NCBI RefSeq assembly: GCF_000264905.1
Contig: NW_006763144.1
Span: 248,001-312,000 of the forward strand
Direction of reading: 5' to 3'
From: Stereum hirsutum FP-91666 SS1
Lineage: Eukaryota; Basidiomycota; Agaricomycetes; Russulales; Stereaceae
Length of the DNA: 64,000 nt
Numbering within the stretch: the stretch's first letter is position 1; each line of letters starts with the position of its first letter. Under the pieces are notes generated by a model, which searched no databases, was not told the origin of the DNA, and saw nothing but the letters and a program-made list of their open reading frames with translations. The translations under genes and the position numbers were made by a program. Positions 27,001 through 38,012 of the stretch are shown here, piece by piece.

Positions 27001-27914
27001 TCGAACGTCCAACTGGGGCATCGATGCGTCAAAACGGCCCCACCGTCCAGCTGCAGCAAGTTGTGGGCATTGTGAGCTTGACAGCAATAGCAAATACAAC
27101 CAAGACCGACAGAATGAACGACGCACCGTTTCAACGCCGCCCACAAGTAGATACATGCCCAGAAAAGGCAGACGTTTGAGCCCTCCCACTGACAAGACAA
27201 GAATAGAGTAGACGCATGATCGTAAGTCTCACTATGCTCGGAAGACCAGCACAGTGACGCCCCCCATTGCTACGAAACTGGATCGCAAGTCGACAGAAGA
27301 ATTTCAAAAATATCGCATGGACCGCCACGGTGCTTCCACTAGTAATAACACGCTGTCAAAGCATGTTCAACTTGCGATGTCAAACAGCGGATGCAAATTG
27401 CAGACCTTCCCATTTGTGGCCACTCGTGGGCTCTCGTGTATTGGGGCGGTCTGTACATAGATCCACAGGCACGGCAAAGCGCATAACAAGCTAAGCCAAG
27501 GTGACATCACACCCACCCGCAGACAGGAAAAATGGAAGAGACATCAGAGAGAATACCCAGAAACGGACGCAAATAACATATGGTGACGAGAAAGGAAATC
27601 TATAGAGGATAAAGAGAAAAAGAAATACAGTAGTCCTCTCTGGGGCAAGAGTATACCAGTAATAGCGACGAACGAATTACGATAGCGGTGCGAAGGCAAA
27701 AGATAATGACACTCACAGCCCGGGATGGATCAAAATACGACGAACACGCACAAACCGCACGCAATACAGCGTTCAACCCAAAATCAAAGCTCTGGTCAAC
27801 ATGTGGCACACAGCCCACACCCTACCAATACTGACGCTAGACCCACTCAACCCGAGCGGAACACCCGACGCCTCTATCGTGATAGCAATCACCTCGAACT
27901 GACCCTCTAACAAC
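24077..27914. other. 3.8-kb gene-poor region
   Basis: Lies between the convergent ends of the homeobox gene (+) and the eEF3 gene (-). The first 500-700 bp are T-rich and probably 3' UTR. The remainder shows only short frames (the longest are 120-133 codons at 25420-25821 and 26833-27195) with no recognisable domain and no convincing splice structure. No repeat, transposon or tRNA was identified. It could hold a non-coding RNA or a fast-evolving gene that I cannot see. Confidence 0.45.
24557..24562 (+). terminator. Candidate poly(A) signal of the homeobox gene
   Basis: AATAAA about 480 bp after the stop, following a T-rich, C-rich stretch that looks like a 3' UTR. Distance and motif are plausible but unproven. 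Confidence 0.25.
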
Positions 27915-30900
27915 TTAATCCGAATCCGTGTCCTCAGGCTTCGGCCCTCCATGCGTCAACCACGCCAACTTCCTCAACCTCCTCCTCTCCTCCTGAGCCT
28001 TCTGCTGGTTCCTCGTCACCTTTTTCTTCTTCTTTATCGGTGGCGTAGATGTTCCTCCGTTCTCCGCGCCACTACCAGCAGGACTGGCGGCGGCCGAAGC
28101 GATAGGAGTTTGCACTCTGGATTGTGCTGGAGTGTTCTTAACGCTTGCCTTGGGAGACTTGCCATCCGCGAATGCGTCTTCGACGATAGCCGTCTTGCCC
28201 TTATGAGTCATGCGACCACCCTCGACTTGCCAGATCTCGGGACCTACAAAGCGACGCCCACAAACAAACACAGGCACATACAGATGTAGAGAATTCATTT
28301 AGTGAATGTCACAAGCGTGGAGAATAGGGGGTAGAGGGCGAGATTAAAAGCCGGATTGGCGACTTACAGAGTGCGGTGACAAACTCCTCGTTGTGAGAGA
28401 TAATGACCTGCGGGTGTCGATCATGAAGGGGTAAATGAAGGGGGATTTGCAGAGTCACGAAAAGAAGACGTACGACTGCGCCTGCCCAATCCCTAATGGC
28501 AACTGCGAGCCCACCAAGTGCCTCTCTGTCCAAGAAATTGCTGGGTTCGTCGAGAACACAAATCTGGATGCAGAAGTCAGTTTATTTGTTCCAGACCGTC
28601 GATGCCGACCAAAAGAATCTCACCTGAGGGTTGTTCCAGAGACAAGCAGCAATGACGAGCTTGATCTTTTGGCCTATATCCCGCCAGTTCAGTATCAATA
28701 GCCTACACTCAGAAGCTCGAAAGCTTACCACCGGAGAGGCCAGCGATCTCATTGTACTGCGCGATATCTCCATCCAATCCGATATCCTCAAGATGCTTCC
28801 TGACGACATGGGCAGCAGTGTCTCGCTGACCGGCGCCCTCTCTCGAAGACTCGAGATCATCGAATTGTCCGACGAACTTGCCGAAGCCCTTGTTCAGGAG
28901 CTCCTCACGAGGAATCCACGTGTTGAACTTGTGGTCGAGCCCTTGCCATTTAACCTCGTACTGAAGCGACTTCTTGAGCTTCTGACGGCCCATGATCATC
29001 TGCATAAAGGGGAAGGGGGTAAGTCATGGAGCGTCTGTTTATAGGGGTGCGAACGGACGAACCTCCAATCGCCGACGTTCTCCGTTCTTGCCAACGAAGT
29101 CGGTGTTCATTAACTCCTTCTCCTCCGGGGTCATCACACGAGTGGCCTTCTCCAAAATTTCACCTGAAGCGGCGATCGATGACGGGTCAGTGCGGCCCAA
29201 AAAAAGACCACGGATGGCACTCACGATCATGGCCATCCTGGAAACGCCACTGGATATACTGAATAGGCGTCTTCTCAAGATGGCGTTCTACAAGAAAGGA
29301 ACAAGGATGTGAATCAGTGATACGGTGACAATTCAAGGATAGAAGGGATTATACCAATATGATGGGTAGCGTGTTGAGATACATATCCGATACGCAATGC
29401 AGGGTGTTTATACACTGTTCCCTCCTGGGGTATCGTTTCTCCCTAAGGATCGAGCAAATCGGTAAGCGTATTATCGCACTCAGAAACAAGGAGCAAACAT
29501 ACAGTCAATAACTTGATGAGCGTCGACTTCCCGGCTCCATTAGGCCCGATGACTCCTACACGACTATATCGAGGCGTCCAGATCAGCTTTTCACATCCTC
29601 CCAAGACACGGAGCAAGAGAAGTCAAATAGTCACCTCGACAACGTCAACGCACAGCTGACATTGAACAAATTGGGCACCGTCTTTCCTGGATACGTGAAT
29701 GTACAATTCGTCATCTTCAAGATCGCCCTCGTGTTGCTCCTCACGCCCATGAGCGACCCGGGTGGCGGGAAAGCGAACTTGACGGAGGTAGCGGCGAGGG
29801 TATAGTAGGACTTGGCCTCGGGATGGCCCTCGACGAAATGGGAAAGGTTCCCGCGGTAATACACAAGCTTCTTGGTCTCGTAGTGTATGATATCTGTTGT
29901 TACATTGTCTAGGAATCTATTGGTGAACAGGTGATGGACGAGTCAATGAATGCTTCGGAAGAAAGGTCGATGATAGGAACGCACCCAGAGTCGTGACTGA
30001 CGATGAGACACGTTATGTTTTTGTGGGAGATAAGGTATTGTTCGAGCCACTTGACCGAAGCACGATCCAACTGAAACAAATCATTAAGCGCTGGCGAAGC
30101 AAAAATGGCCGACGGAAGAAACATACGTGATTGGTAGGCTATCAAACAGAGAACGAAAGGCCATTAATATCAACGGACAATTTTCGACAAACAGTTGACA
30201 TACCTCATCGAGAAGCAAAAGGTCGGCATTGTACAACATAGCCCTTCCGAGCTCCAACTTCATCTTCCAACCACCAGACAGACCACCGACGAGATCTGCC
30301 TGCCTGGCATCGTCAAAGCCGACCTCTAGCAGCTGGTCGCGGATCTTCTCTCTCGGTACATGTTGCAGCTGCTTATCTGCAAGTATGAAGACATCAGTAA
30401 CATTCGGCGTCATATATTAGAGACGCAAGACTCACCAGAGGCAACGAAATCAAGGACTGAAAGCGAGGTATCCTCTCCCTGAAGGGCGTGTTCTACCATA
30501 CAGCAGCGAAGCTGGTCCTGGGGAGGGAAGTTCTCGACCTTGCCCGCCGCCAACTGCCTCATAAGGGTCGATTTTCCGGATCCATTAGTACCCAAGATAC
30601 CGTAACGGCGACCGCGGAAAAGCGTCAAGCTCGTGTGTGAGAGTAAGAGGAGAGCGCCGTAAGCAAGTGAGAAGACGGTGTCACAGAGAAGTTCGCCTTC
30701 CGAAGGGTCGTAGGTCGTCGTGGGCGCGTATTTGGCCTAGAGAAAAAATGATCAGTACATACCACACGAACGACCAAATAAAATTCCATACCTTTTCGAT
30801 TGCGTGGAAGTGCTCCCGAAGCTCCTCCGCGAACGCCGTACCATCCTTGCTCTCCAACCACGGACCAGTATACGCCCCAACACACCTATTCCACGCCTTC

Positions 30901-32260
30901 GTGTCCGCAAACTTCTTCTGGGCCACCAAATCCGCGACCAAATTCGCCTCGAACTCGACCGTCTGCTTCAACAGCGGCTCCGCTGGTTGCTTTGGCGTGG
31001 TCCCGGAAGGCTCCAACAGCTCATCAGGCAACAACGCCACGATCGCCTCCTTCGCCTCTTTCGTCTCGCTCTCTAGATCCCTCTTCTTCGGTGGGGGCGC
31101 ATCAGTGGAAGCGCCAGCCTTGGAGAGTGTCTGCAATGCTCCTTCACCGAAAGCGCGGACTTCGGGGAAGGCGGCGCCTTTTGCGATTTTTGAAACACCC
31201 TCGACGAGGGGGCTGAGGTAGACAGCTGCGATGTTCGGGTCTCGAACAAGTTTGACGAGGTTGTCGATGACGACGACGGTGCGGCGTTGGACCTCCATGC
31301 TGCGATCGTTGAGGGCACGCATGAGGAGGGGGACGAGGACGGCGAGGGCGGGAGACGTCACTTCAGCGACGAAGGTGGTGTTGGAGAGAGACTTGATACA
31401 GGCCGGGACGGAGGAGGGTTCGGCCATGCACTTGACGAGGGAAGGAATATGAGGTGCGAGATCGGCGTTGGCGAGAGTGGTACAAAGGAGGGTAGCGCAT
31501 TTGATCGCGGCCGACGAAACCTACACAAGCGGATTAGAGGTCATACTCCAGGACTCGAGAGGACTTAAACATACCTCATTTTTGGTATCGTGCATAGCCT
31601 TCTCGACCTTGGGTAAAGTTACGCCCAATTCATTCGCTACCTGCTCCCCAGCGCTCGCCACGAAACCCTTGATCGCATCCAGCGCCCCCACCTTCGTCCT
31701 CCACTTTCCGTTCTCCAAAATATCCTCAAGCACCCTGAAGACGACTCTTGTAGCCTCGGGCGGGAACAACTTCAAAATTGCCTTGGTGGCATTGATTGAA
31801 GCCTGGCGGACGACGTCGCCCTTGTCCATGTAAAGTTCGAAGAGGATGGGAAGGGAAGGGAGGAGAATGGGACCTGCGGGGGCACCGAGTGTGGTGGCAA
31901 GAGCTTGGTAGCCCAATGGAGCTGATTCACGCTCGAAGCCTGATTTTTTGTTGGATGCGAACTTGTCGAGGGTGGTCAAGACTTCGCCATCGCTAATTTT
32001 AAATTCATGGTAAGTAATTGTGAGATGCATTCTGTTGGAATCTCATGAGACCAACGTACGTTATGGATTGCAATCCGTGTTTCTGAACTTCACGGGCAAG
32101 TTTGTCGGCGGCTGCCTTCGCATCTGCACACTGGCATCAGATATATGAGCTGATGTAAGGGTCAAGGGGACATACCTGGGGCGGTAGGAGCTGTCCTGAG
32201 CGACTCGAGGATAGAAGAGAACATGGTCGTCTCTGATGCACTGACAGCGACGGGAGACAT
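27915..32260 (-). CDS. TEF3: Translation elongation factor 3 (eEF3)
   Basis: Fungal-specific ABC-F ATPase that releases E-site tRNA from the ribosome and is needed for each elongation cycle. ATG 32260 (MSPVAVSASETTMFS), TAA 27915-27917, multi-exon, about 1,050 aa. Domains in order: N-terminal HEAT repeats (31990-31100), a four-helix segment, ABC1 with GTNGSGKST, LVGGLSGGWKMKLELGRAML and LLLLDEPTNHLD, then ABC2 with GPNGAGKST, a chromodomain-like insert (LQYEVKWQGLDHKFNTWIPR), IAGLSGGQKIKLVIAA and ICVLDEPSNFLD. The Lys/Arg-rich tail (KKKKKVTRNQQKAQEERRR) is the ribosome-binding end. All catalytic motifs look intact; the second Walker B/D-loop reads PSNFLD where many homologues have PTNYLD. Confidence 0.97.
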
Positions 32261-32739
32261 GACAACTTGAAACGAGAAAAAAAGTAACAAAAAGATGCGT
32301 TACGGCTGGCAACCCAAAAAAATCTATGAGAGGTACAATGCGGCCGGCGATGAAGACGCAAGCAGTTCTAAGCGGTCGTTTACGTTGATTTTCTAGCGAA
32401 AAGAAAGACTGAGTGGTGGTTGTTGGTCGTCGCCGTCGTCGTCGTCGAGCCCGCCGCGTTCGTGGGGGTGATGGTGGAAGGAGAGGGACGAACGTTGGAT
32501 AGCCAGCCCGCTGTCGATTTGGACGGCTGTGCTAACCCCGCTCGTCCGTCAAAATTTGGCCACACGTGGCCCGCGATCTTATCAGTCCCGTTTGATTTTT
32601 CAGCTGCCGTTACATCGGCAGTGCCACAGTGGCGAGCTACCCAGTCACAAGTGAGGGATTGGGGATGAGATTCGCAGCAGTGTCTAGTCGTACAACAAGT
32701 CTTGAACATTATAGTGACAGATCAGTGATACTTCTCATA
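32261..32739. other. Intergenic region, eEF3 promoter
   Basis: 479 bp between the P450 stop and the eEF3 start, both on the minus strand. It should contain the eEF3 promoter and leader; on the sense strand there are T-runs just upstream of the ATG (about 32275-32320). A short frame on each strand is unsupported. Confidence 0.5.
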
Positions 32740-35001
32740 CTAGGTCTCCGTAGTTTCTCTCCGGTAAGGTGTAATCACTAGCGGAGCCTGACTGCCTTCC
32801 TTGAAACTTCCCGCCACAAACGGTCTCGTAAAAACGCTGAACGAAGAAGGAAAGTCAGCGACAAACTGGTGGAAGACAATAATATTTTAATGTACGTACA
32901 CATTTGCTTTGGTTATTCGCTGGCTTGGGTCTTCCGAGAACACAAAATCCGTGACGAGTATATAGATCAGCATCTTCATTTCTATGTTCGCGACGTGTAA
33001 TCCAATGCACGCCTATAATTAAGGAAGTGGTGAGATAACATTGATGAAAAATAAGTGAATGTTGCGTACCCGAGGACCAGCAGAAAAAGACAGCAGGTTG
33101 TTGTAGATGCCAGGCAATTCCTTGACCGATTCAGGCAGATCATTCCACCTATCAGGCCTTTGTTATGTCGTCAGCGAATGTCCTCTATGGAAGTGGATAA
33201 AGAAGAAAATCTGAAGCTCACTTGAACTCTCTCGCATCCTCTCCCCAATATTCCCTATCCAAATTCATCCCCTCGATAGGAATATGGACAACAGTTCCCT
33301 TCGGCACTAGAATCTCATTCACAACCGCCCCGTTCCTCAACCGCACAGGATCCTTCATCGGCAACTTATCATCCTTCACCGCTACCCTTATACTCGAATG
33401 CACAGGCGGAATCAGCCTCAACGACTCCCGAATCACATTCTGCAAAAAGGGCGCATTGTTCACATTATCCCATAACGAAGCGACTTCGTCTTGAGTGAGA
33501 GACGAGTGTGGAGCAAGAGGTCGAAGAGCAAGAAGTTCGTCACGGAGCTGAGACTGGATGTGTGGATTTTTGGCAAGGAGGACGATGGTCCATGTTAGTC
33601 CGAGAGATGTAGTGTCTGTGCCAGCAGCCATGAAGGTGTTGATGCTGTTCAGGACGTCTTCATCTGAGATACGCTGTTCGGGGGCAATGGCAGTCGAAGC
33701 ATTGGATTTCACTGAAGTCGGACTGTTTCAACAAACTGAACAAAAAAAAAGTTGAAGGAGGAAACATACGAAGGAGCGATAGCATATCCTTCCCTCCGTA
33801 GGCATTTCCAGTCTGCTCGCCTTCGCGAATCTTCTGCTGCTTCTCCTGGATCAGTTGCATCGCGACTCTTCGAATCGTGGCCTGGCCTGATTGAATTGCA
33901 TGGCTGGTCTCATCAGGCTATATTCGCAGAAATAAGATACTCAAGCCCACCGTGGGGTAGAAGATATCACGGAATACACGTACGAAGAACCAGTAGATCC
34001 AAGGGAACCAGATGGCGAGAATAGACTTCACGGCCTGAGCTTGCGAGAGCGCTAGGTTGAACATGTCCCTGTACGCACAGAACAATTCGTTCGACTCGTC
34101 TTGAATAGAGTTGAAGCTGTAATCAAAGCCTATATGAAGCATTCGTCAGTGTCAGCTTAATCTAAATTCGTTTCTCGAGACGGCTCACATGCCAACCCAA
34201 TCACATCGAACGTCGCCCTGCTGACCCAACGACAAACGTCCACAGCTAATCTCCCTTTTCCTGCTACACTCTTCTCTGCTCCGTCCACAGAGGGAGTGTC
34301 CAGCGACTTGCTATCCTTTTCGCTCAGCATCTCCATCCACCTGTCACTCATCTGCTGGCCCTTCATCATTATCATCGGCACGAATACTCTCAGATTCTGA
34401 ACCGAGAAGCCAGGCGTTATAACCCTCCTCTGACGTTTGTGCTGTACACCCTCAGAGGAGAGAAGTCCACATCCTATGAGACTTGTGATGAGGCGACGGG
34501 TCTGCCAGGGCTTCTCGTATATCATAGAGTTCTTCGCGACGTGGTTCACAGAGACTGTGTCCATCGGAAGGAGACGTTCATCAAACTATGATCATACAGG
34601 TGAATTTGCGCCACAAAACAAGTAAAACGTAGAGTAAGCGTACCGGATGGATGCCCTTGATCCGTATATTCCTACCATATTGATGTACGAATCGTTCGTG
34701 ACTTTCAGGTGACCTGCCTGGACTACAAGAGTACATCTCCGTCAACCAACCATGCTCGCGGCGAAGAGCACCAATCTACTCACTCAAGGACAAGGCCCAT
34801 ATGACCCCCGAACCAGTTCTTCGACTCAGGCCCATCCAGCAGCAGAAATGGATTCCTTCTCCTCTGGATCTCGAGGTAAGTCCCATACACGACCACAAGA
34901 CCCACAAAAAGCCATATTTCCGCGCCTCCGATATTCGAGAACAGCGAGAGCCTCGACATAGCTAAAGCGGCGAGAACGAGAGCGATAGCTTGATAGAGCA
35001 T
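32740..35001 (-). CDS. Cytochrome P450 monooxygenase
   Basis: Heme-thiolate monooxygenase, membrane-anchored in the ER and working with NADPH-P450 reductase; substrate unknown. ATG 34999-35001, TAG 32740-32742, about ten exons. The N terminus has two hydrophobic segments (LYQAIALVLAALAMSRLSLF and AEIWLFVGLVVVYGTYL) followed by a basic, Pro-containing stretch. Hallmarks in order: the C-helix region HKRQRRVITPGFS, I-helix FMAAGTDTTSLGLTW, K-helix ExxR in NVIRESLRLIPPVHSS, the PERF-like FKPDRWND and the heme loop FSAGPRACIGLHVA, spliced within GPR/ACIG. All key residues are present, so it should be active. It resembles the general basidiomycete class of P450s, but I cannot assign a CYP family. 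No biosynthetic partners lie nearby. Confidence 0.94.
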
Positions 35002-35505
35002 TTTTGTCGTGTATTGGACGGCTTATAAGGAGCTACGATCTGAAACAACGAGATAGCCATGGCGCACGGCAGTGTGGCCGCGAACGAACAAGAACAATAG
35101 AGCGAAAGGTCGAGGCGTGGACGCGTTCGGATCACGTGGGTTTGCTTTCACTCAAGTTGTTCCGAGAATTTCCACACGCCTGTTTCTTCTTGTTCGTCCA
35201 CAACTCTCATTGTATTCTCAGTCTGGCAGATCTTGGGCTCGAGCTTGAATATCTTGTTCTAGAGTGTCGTCTAGCCTGCGTATATATTCTTGACCCCGCC
35301 AAGTGATTTATACTTTCTTGTCTTGAGGAATGCTTCCTATCTTTCCGACTACAAGGCGTACAGCCAGGAGCGAGCAAGACGGGGAGTAGTGCTCAGAATA
35401 TCTAGTCTGTGGGTACATATTGGATAGGCTTGGCCCTTAGAACATTATTTGGGTATCTGCGCGAGCATAATTGCCCTTTCGATTCTCGTCCTTATCGATA
35501 CTTCT
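35002..35505. other. Intergenic region, P450 promoter
   Basis: 504 bp between the P450 start and the stop of the membrane protein gene, both on the minus strand. Nothing beyond short frames is seen; it presumably carries the P450 promoter. Confidence 0.5.
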
Positions 35506-37425
35506 CTACGATCTCGGCGAATTCACCTCAGAACTACTGCCACTCCCCCTCATCCTACCCATCACACTCCGCAGTGACCTCTCGATATCCATCTTGAACA
35601 CGCTCGACGTACTCCTCATCGAATTCAACAGCACCGGGGGCTTCGGGAAATCGTACGGCTCTACTCCCAACGAACGCTGACTGGCCCAAGTCCGCATACT
35701 GCTTGTATCCGATTCCGACGAAGCCAGCTCATCTTGCCATATATCGACGGACTCGTATTCTTCGGCTTCTGGATCGAAGAAAGAGCGACTTGATTTGCTG
35801 TTGTAGGTGCGATACATATAGGCCAAGTCGGCGTCGGAGGAAGGGCTGGAGGAGATGAGGACGCTCGGTAATGGCGGTGGTTGTTCTTCCTTCGATGTCA
35901 ACGCGAGGACTACCTTAGCCTTCTCATATTCCATGCTCACCCGTCTCACACCCTGCATCTCCACCACCGTTACGTTCTCCGGCTCGGACTCGCTGACGCC
36001 CTCCCCGAACGACGTGACTGACGACCGTATCGACGCCTCCTCGGAAAACTCGTCGCTTTCGTAAATCTCCTCTGGCATGGGACTCGCGTCCGAATCCTTC
36101 CTCTGTAGGTATACTGCTTCGTCATAAGCGACCAAGTGACCCGCAGTCATCGAATACACGGAATATGGCCTTGAAAAAGCGAGAGCGTCGGCGGGATTGT
36201 CTTTTGGAAACGCGCATTCTGAAGGGTCCGAGACGATGTGCCCGTCGAGTTCATCCAGCGAGTCTGACGGATCGTAGAAAGGGTCTTCTGTTGGTCTCTC
36301 GTCGAAAATGTCTGCGATGGCGCCATCTCCCAAGTCATATTCTCGCTCGTCTTCGCCCTCGTCTTCCGTAACTTCGGCAATCGTATCCAGTTCAGAGCGA
36401 TGATCTGTGAGAAATACAGAATCTGGTGCTGATGCTGTGCGCGTGGAAGCTGAATAGAGCTGGGCGGCTACGAAGTTCACGTCTTCAGGAGTAGAAGATC
36501 GCTGGGAGTCCTCTCGGTGTACTGTGCTCTTGGTCTGGCTCTGGATGGTCTGAGCACGAGTTGAATGGACGAGTCCTGGAGCGTGAATCACTCTTCCTTT
36601 CCCCGAATCTACGTCCTCCTTCACGATGATAGGCAATTGAGCTCCTGCCTCCGCCATTCTCTGGACTCCCCTGCGGGCCTTCTCCCTCGAATTACCCTTC
36701 CCTCTTCGTATCTCCCCTCTCCATCCTTTCGGAACAAATCTCCTTGCTTTCTCTATTCTTCCCTTCTCCGCCTGTGTAATCGCTATACTGAACCTTGAGG
36801 GAACTGTCCTGGCCGCCGCACGGCGTCTTGCTAGAGCCGTGTAGGTCACGATCACAAAGATGAAGATTATAACGAGGATGCTGGAGAGAATCGCGGTAAG
36901 GTGTTGAGGCGCTGATGCATCTGCGGCTTGAAGAATGGGAGGGATCTGAGGAACAGGTTCGTCTGGTGCGAGAAGACCGGAGCTTCCGGCCGAGTCGTCG
37001 ACATCTAGCTCGGATTGAGTATCCGGCTGTGTGTACGAGGTCGAAGTCTCGTCTCCTGCCCTTGGAAGGAGTCGAGAAGAGATATGTAGAGGGTTATTGG
37101 GTTGGCGGGCGAAGTTGTGAGGATGACCGTGGTGCTCGAGGTTGTGCATACGTCGTTGGTGGACATTCGAGTAGGATGTCGTCCCGAATACCGTAGGAGG
37201 GGTCTCCAAGGATTGAGACCGAGGTTGTATCATGTCTGAGGTACTGTCTATGGTGGGATTTTGGCGGCGTTTGGCACCTCTACGCTTAGGCCTGGGCTGA
37301 GACTCGATAGTATGTGACGCTGCTAATGAGGCGTAGACGGTCGTTGCAGTTGCCGTTAAAGTCAAAGTTTCTATGGTTGATGATGTGATGCTCGCAATAA
37401 CATAAGATAGCTCTGTGGGTGCCAT
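35506..37425 (-). CDS. Unknown single-pass membrane protein, 639 aa
   Basis: One uninterrupted 639-codon frame with an ATG in good context (37425). I do not recognise the family. Residues 1-30 are Ser/Thr-rich (SSTIETLTLTATATTVYAS). A strong membrane segment lies at about residues 175-198 (LTAILSSILVIIFIFVIVTY), followed at once by an Arg-rich stop-transfer stretch (ARRRAAARTVPSRF). The rest, about 440 residues, is a hydrophilic Ser/Asp/Glu-rich cytoplasmic tail that looks disordered and phospho-regulatable. This topology resembles fungal wall-stress sensors (Mid2/Wsc-like), but there is no cleavable signal peptide or WSC domain, so that role is only a guess. It stands out as intronless among intron-rich genes. 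Confidence 0.85.
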   Translation of the reverse strand: MAPTELSYVIASITSSTIETLTLTATATTVYASLAASHTIESQPRPKRRGAKRRQNPTIDSTSDMIQPRSQSLETPPTVFGTTSYSNVHQRRMHNLEHHGHPHNFARQPNNPLHISSRLLPRAGDETSTSYTQPDTQSELDVDDSAGSSGLLAPDEPVPQIPPILQAADASAPQHLTAILSSILVIIFIFVIVTYTALARRRAAARTVPSRFSIAITQAEKGRIEKARRFVPKGWRGEIRRGKGNSREKARRGVQRMAEAGAQLPIIVKEDVDSGKGRVIHAPGLVHSTRAQTIQSQTKSTVHREDSQRSSTPEDVNFVAAQLYSASTRTASAPDSVFLTDHRSELDTIAEVTEDEGEDEREYDLGDGAIADIFDERPTEDPFYDPSDSLDELDGHIVSDPSECAFPKDNPADALAFSRPYSVYSMTAGHLVAYDEAVYLQRKDSDASPMPEEIYESDEFSEEASIRSSVTSFGEGVSESEPENVTVVEMQGVRRVSMEYEKAKVVLALTSKEEQPPPLPSVLISSSPSSDADLAYMYRTYNSKSSRSFFDPEAEEYESVDIWQDELASSESDTSSMRTWASQRSLGVEPYDFPKPPVLLNSMRSTSSVFKMDIERSLRSVMGRMRGSGSSSEVNSPRS

Positions 37426-38012
37426 GGCGGGATAGTGCTGTTAGGATAAAGTGGTTTGGGGGAGGCAGCGAGTAGTTGTTGGCGGAAATGCTCGAACGAT
37501 ACTGGACCCGGGAAGTATTACGGCTTCTTTCTTGAATCGACTGTTGGATCGAGATCTAAAGATCCAACGACCGACTGATCGTTCATTCAGTCCATAAGTA
37601 GCTTCTCATTTCATGTTCCGCTCATTGTCCTTCAACGATCATGATTTACTTCCGTCAGCCGTCGCGGGTTTACGCTGCGCCACACGATGAATACCATGAT
37701 TTTTTCTTAAGGGCTTGGCGAGGCTCGATGAACAGGTGGCATATAAGTTGTCATGGTCTCGAATGGGGGTATCGATTTCATGGACCTGCCACCTAAAGCG
37801 TCGCCAGTCTCGCGAGTAGCCATGCTCGGCAGTCCTGAGAGGCCCGTACTTTATATTTCGTTGCGCCCCGGCGCAGTCGAACCCTGAGCACTTCGGTGAG
37901 TCCCTTGAATCAGAAACCGTCGCCGTGACGTAGTGAAGTCCACATATGCTGGAGTATCTCCAGTCCCGTGTATTGAGGCTTGTCGCATAAGTACCGCACG
38001 AAAAGCAAAAGA
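37426..38012. other. Intergenic region
   Basis: 587 bp upstream of the unknown membrane protein and downstream of the ADCK1-like gene. It should contain the former's promoter. A direct repeat of gatctaaagatcc-like sequence lies near 37550; otherwise nothing is recognised. Confidence 0.45.

Noticed and set aside
26985..27015. tRNA-like B-box (gttcgattcc on the minus strand)
   Set aside because: The flanking bases do not form a T-arm stem, and no matching acceptor stem or A-box could be found. A similar word at 7670 lies inside a coding exon.
27915..35001. eEF3, P450 and membrane protein as a biosynthetic or resistance cluster
   Set aside because: No synthase, transporter or pathway regulator is nearby. 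eEF3 is a housekeeping gene, and simple neighbourhood is not evidence for a cluster.
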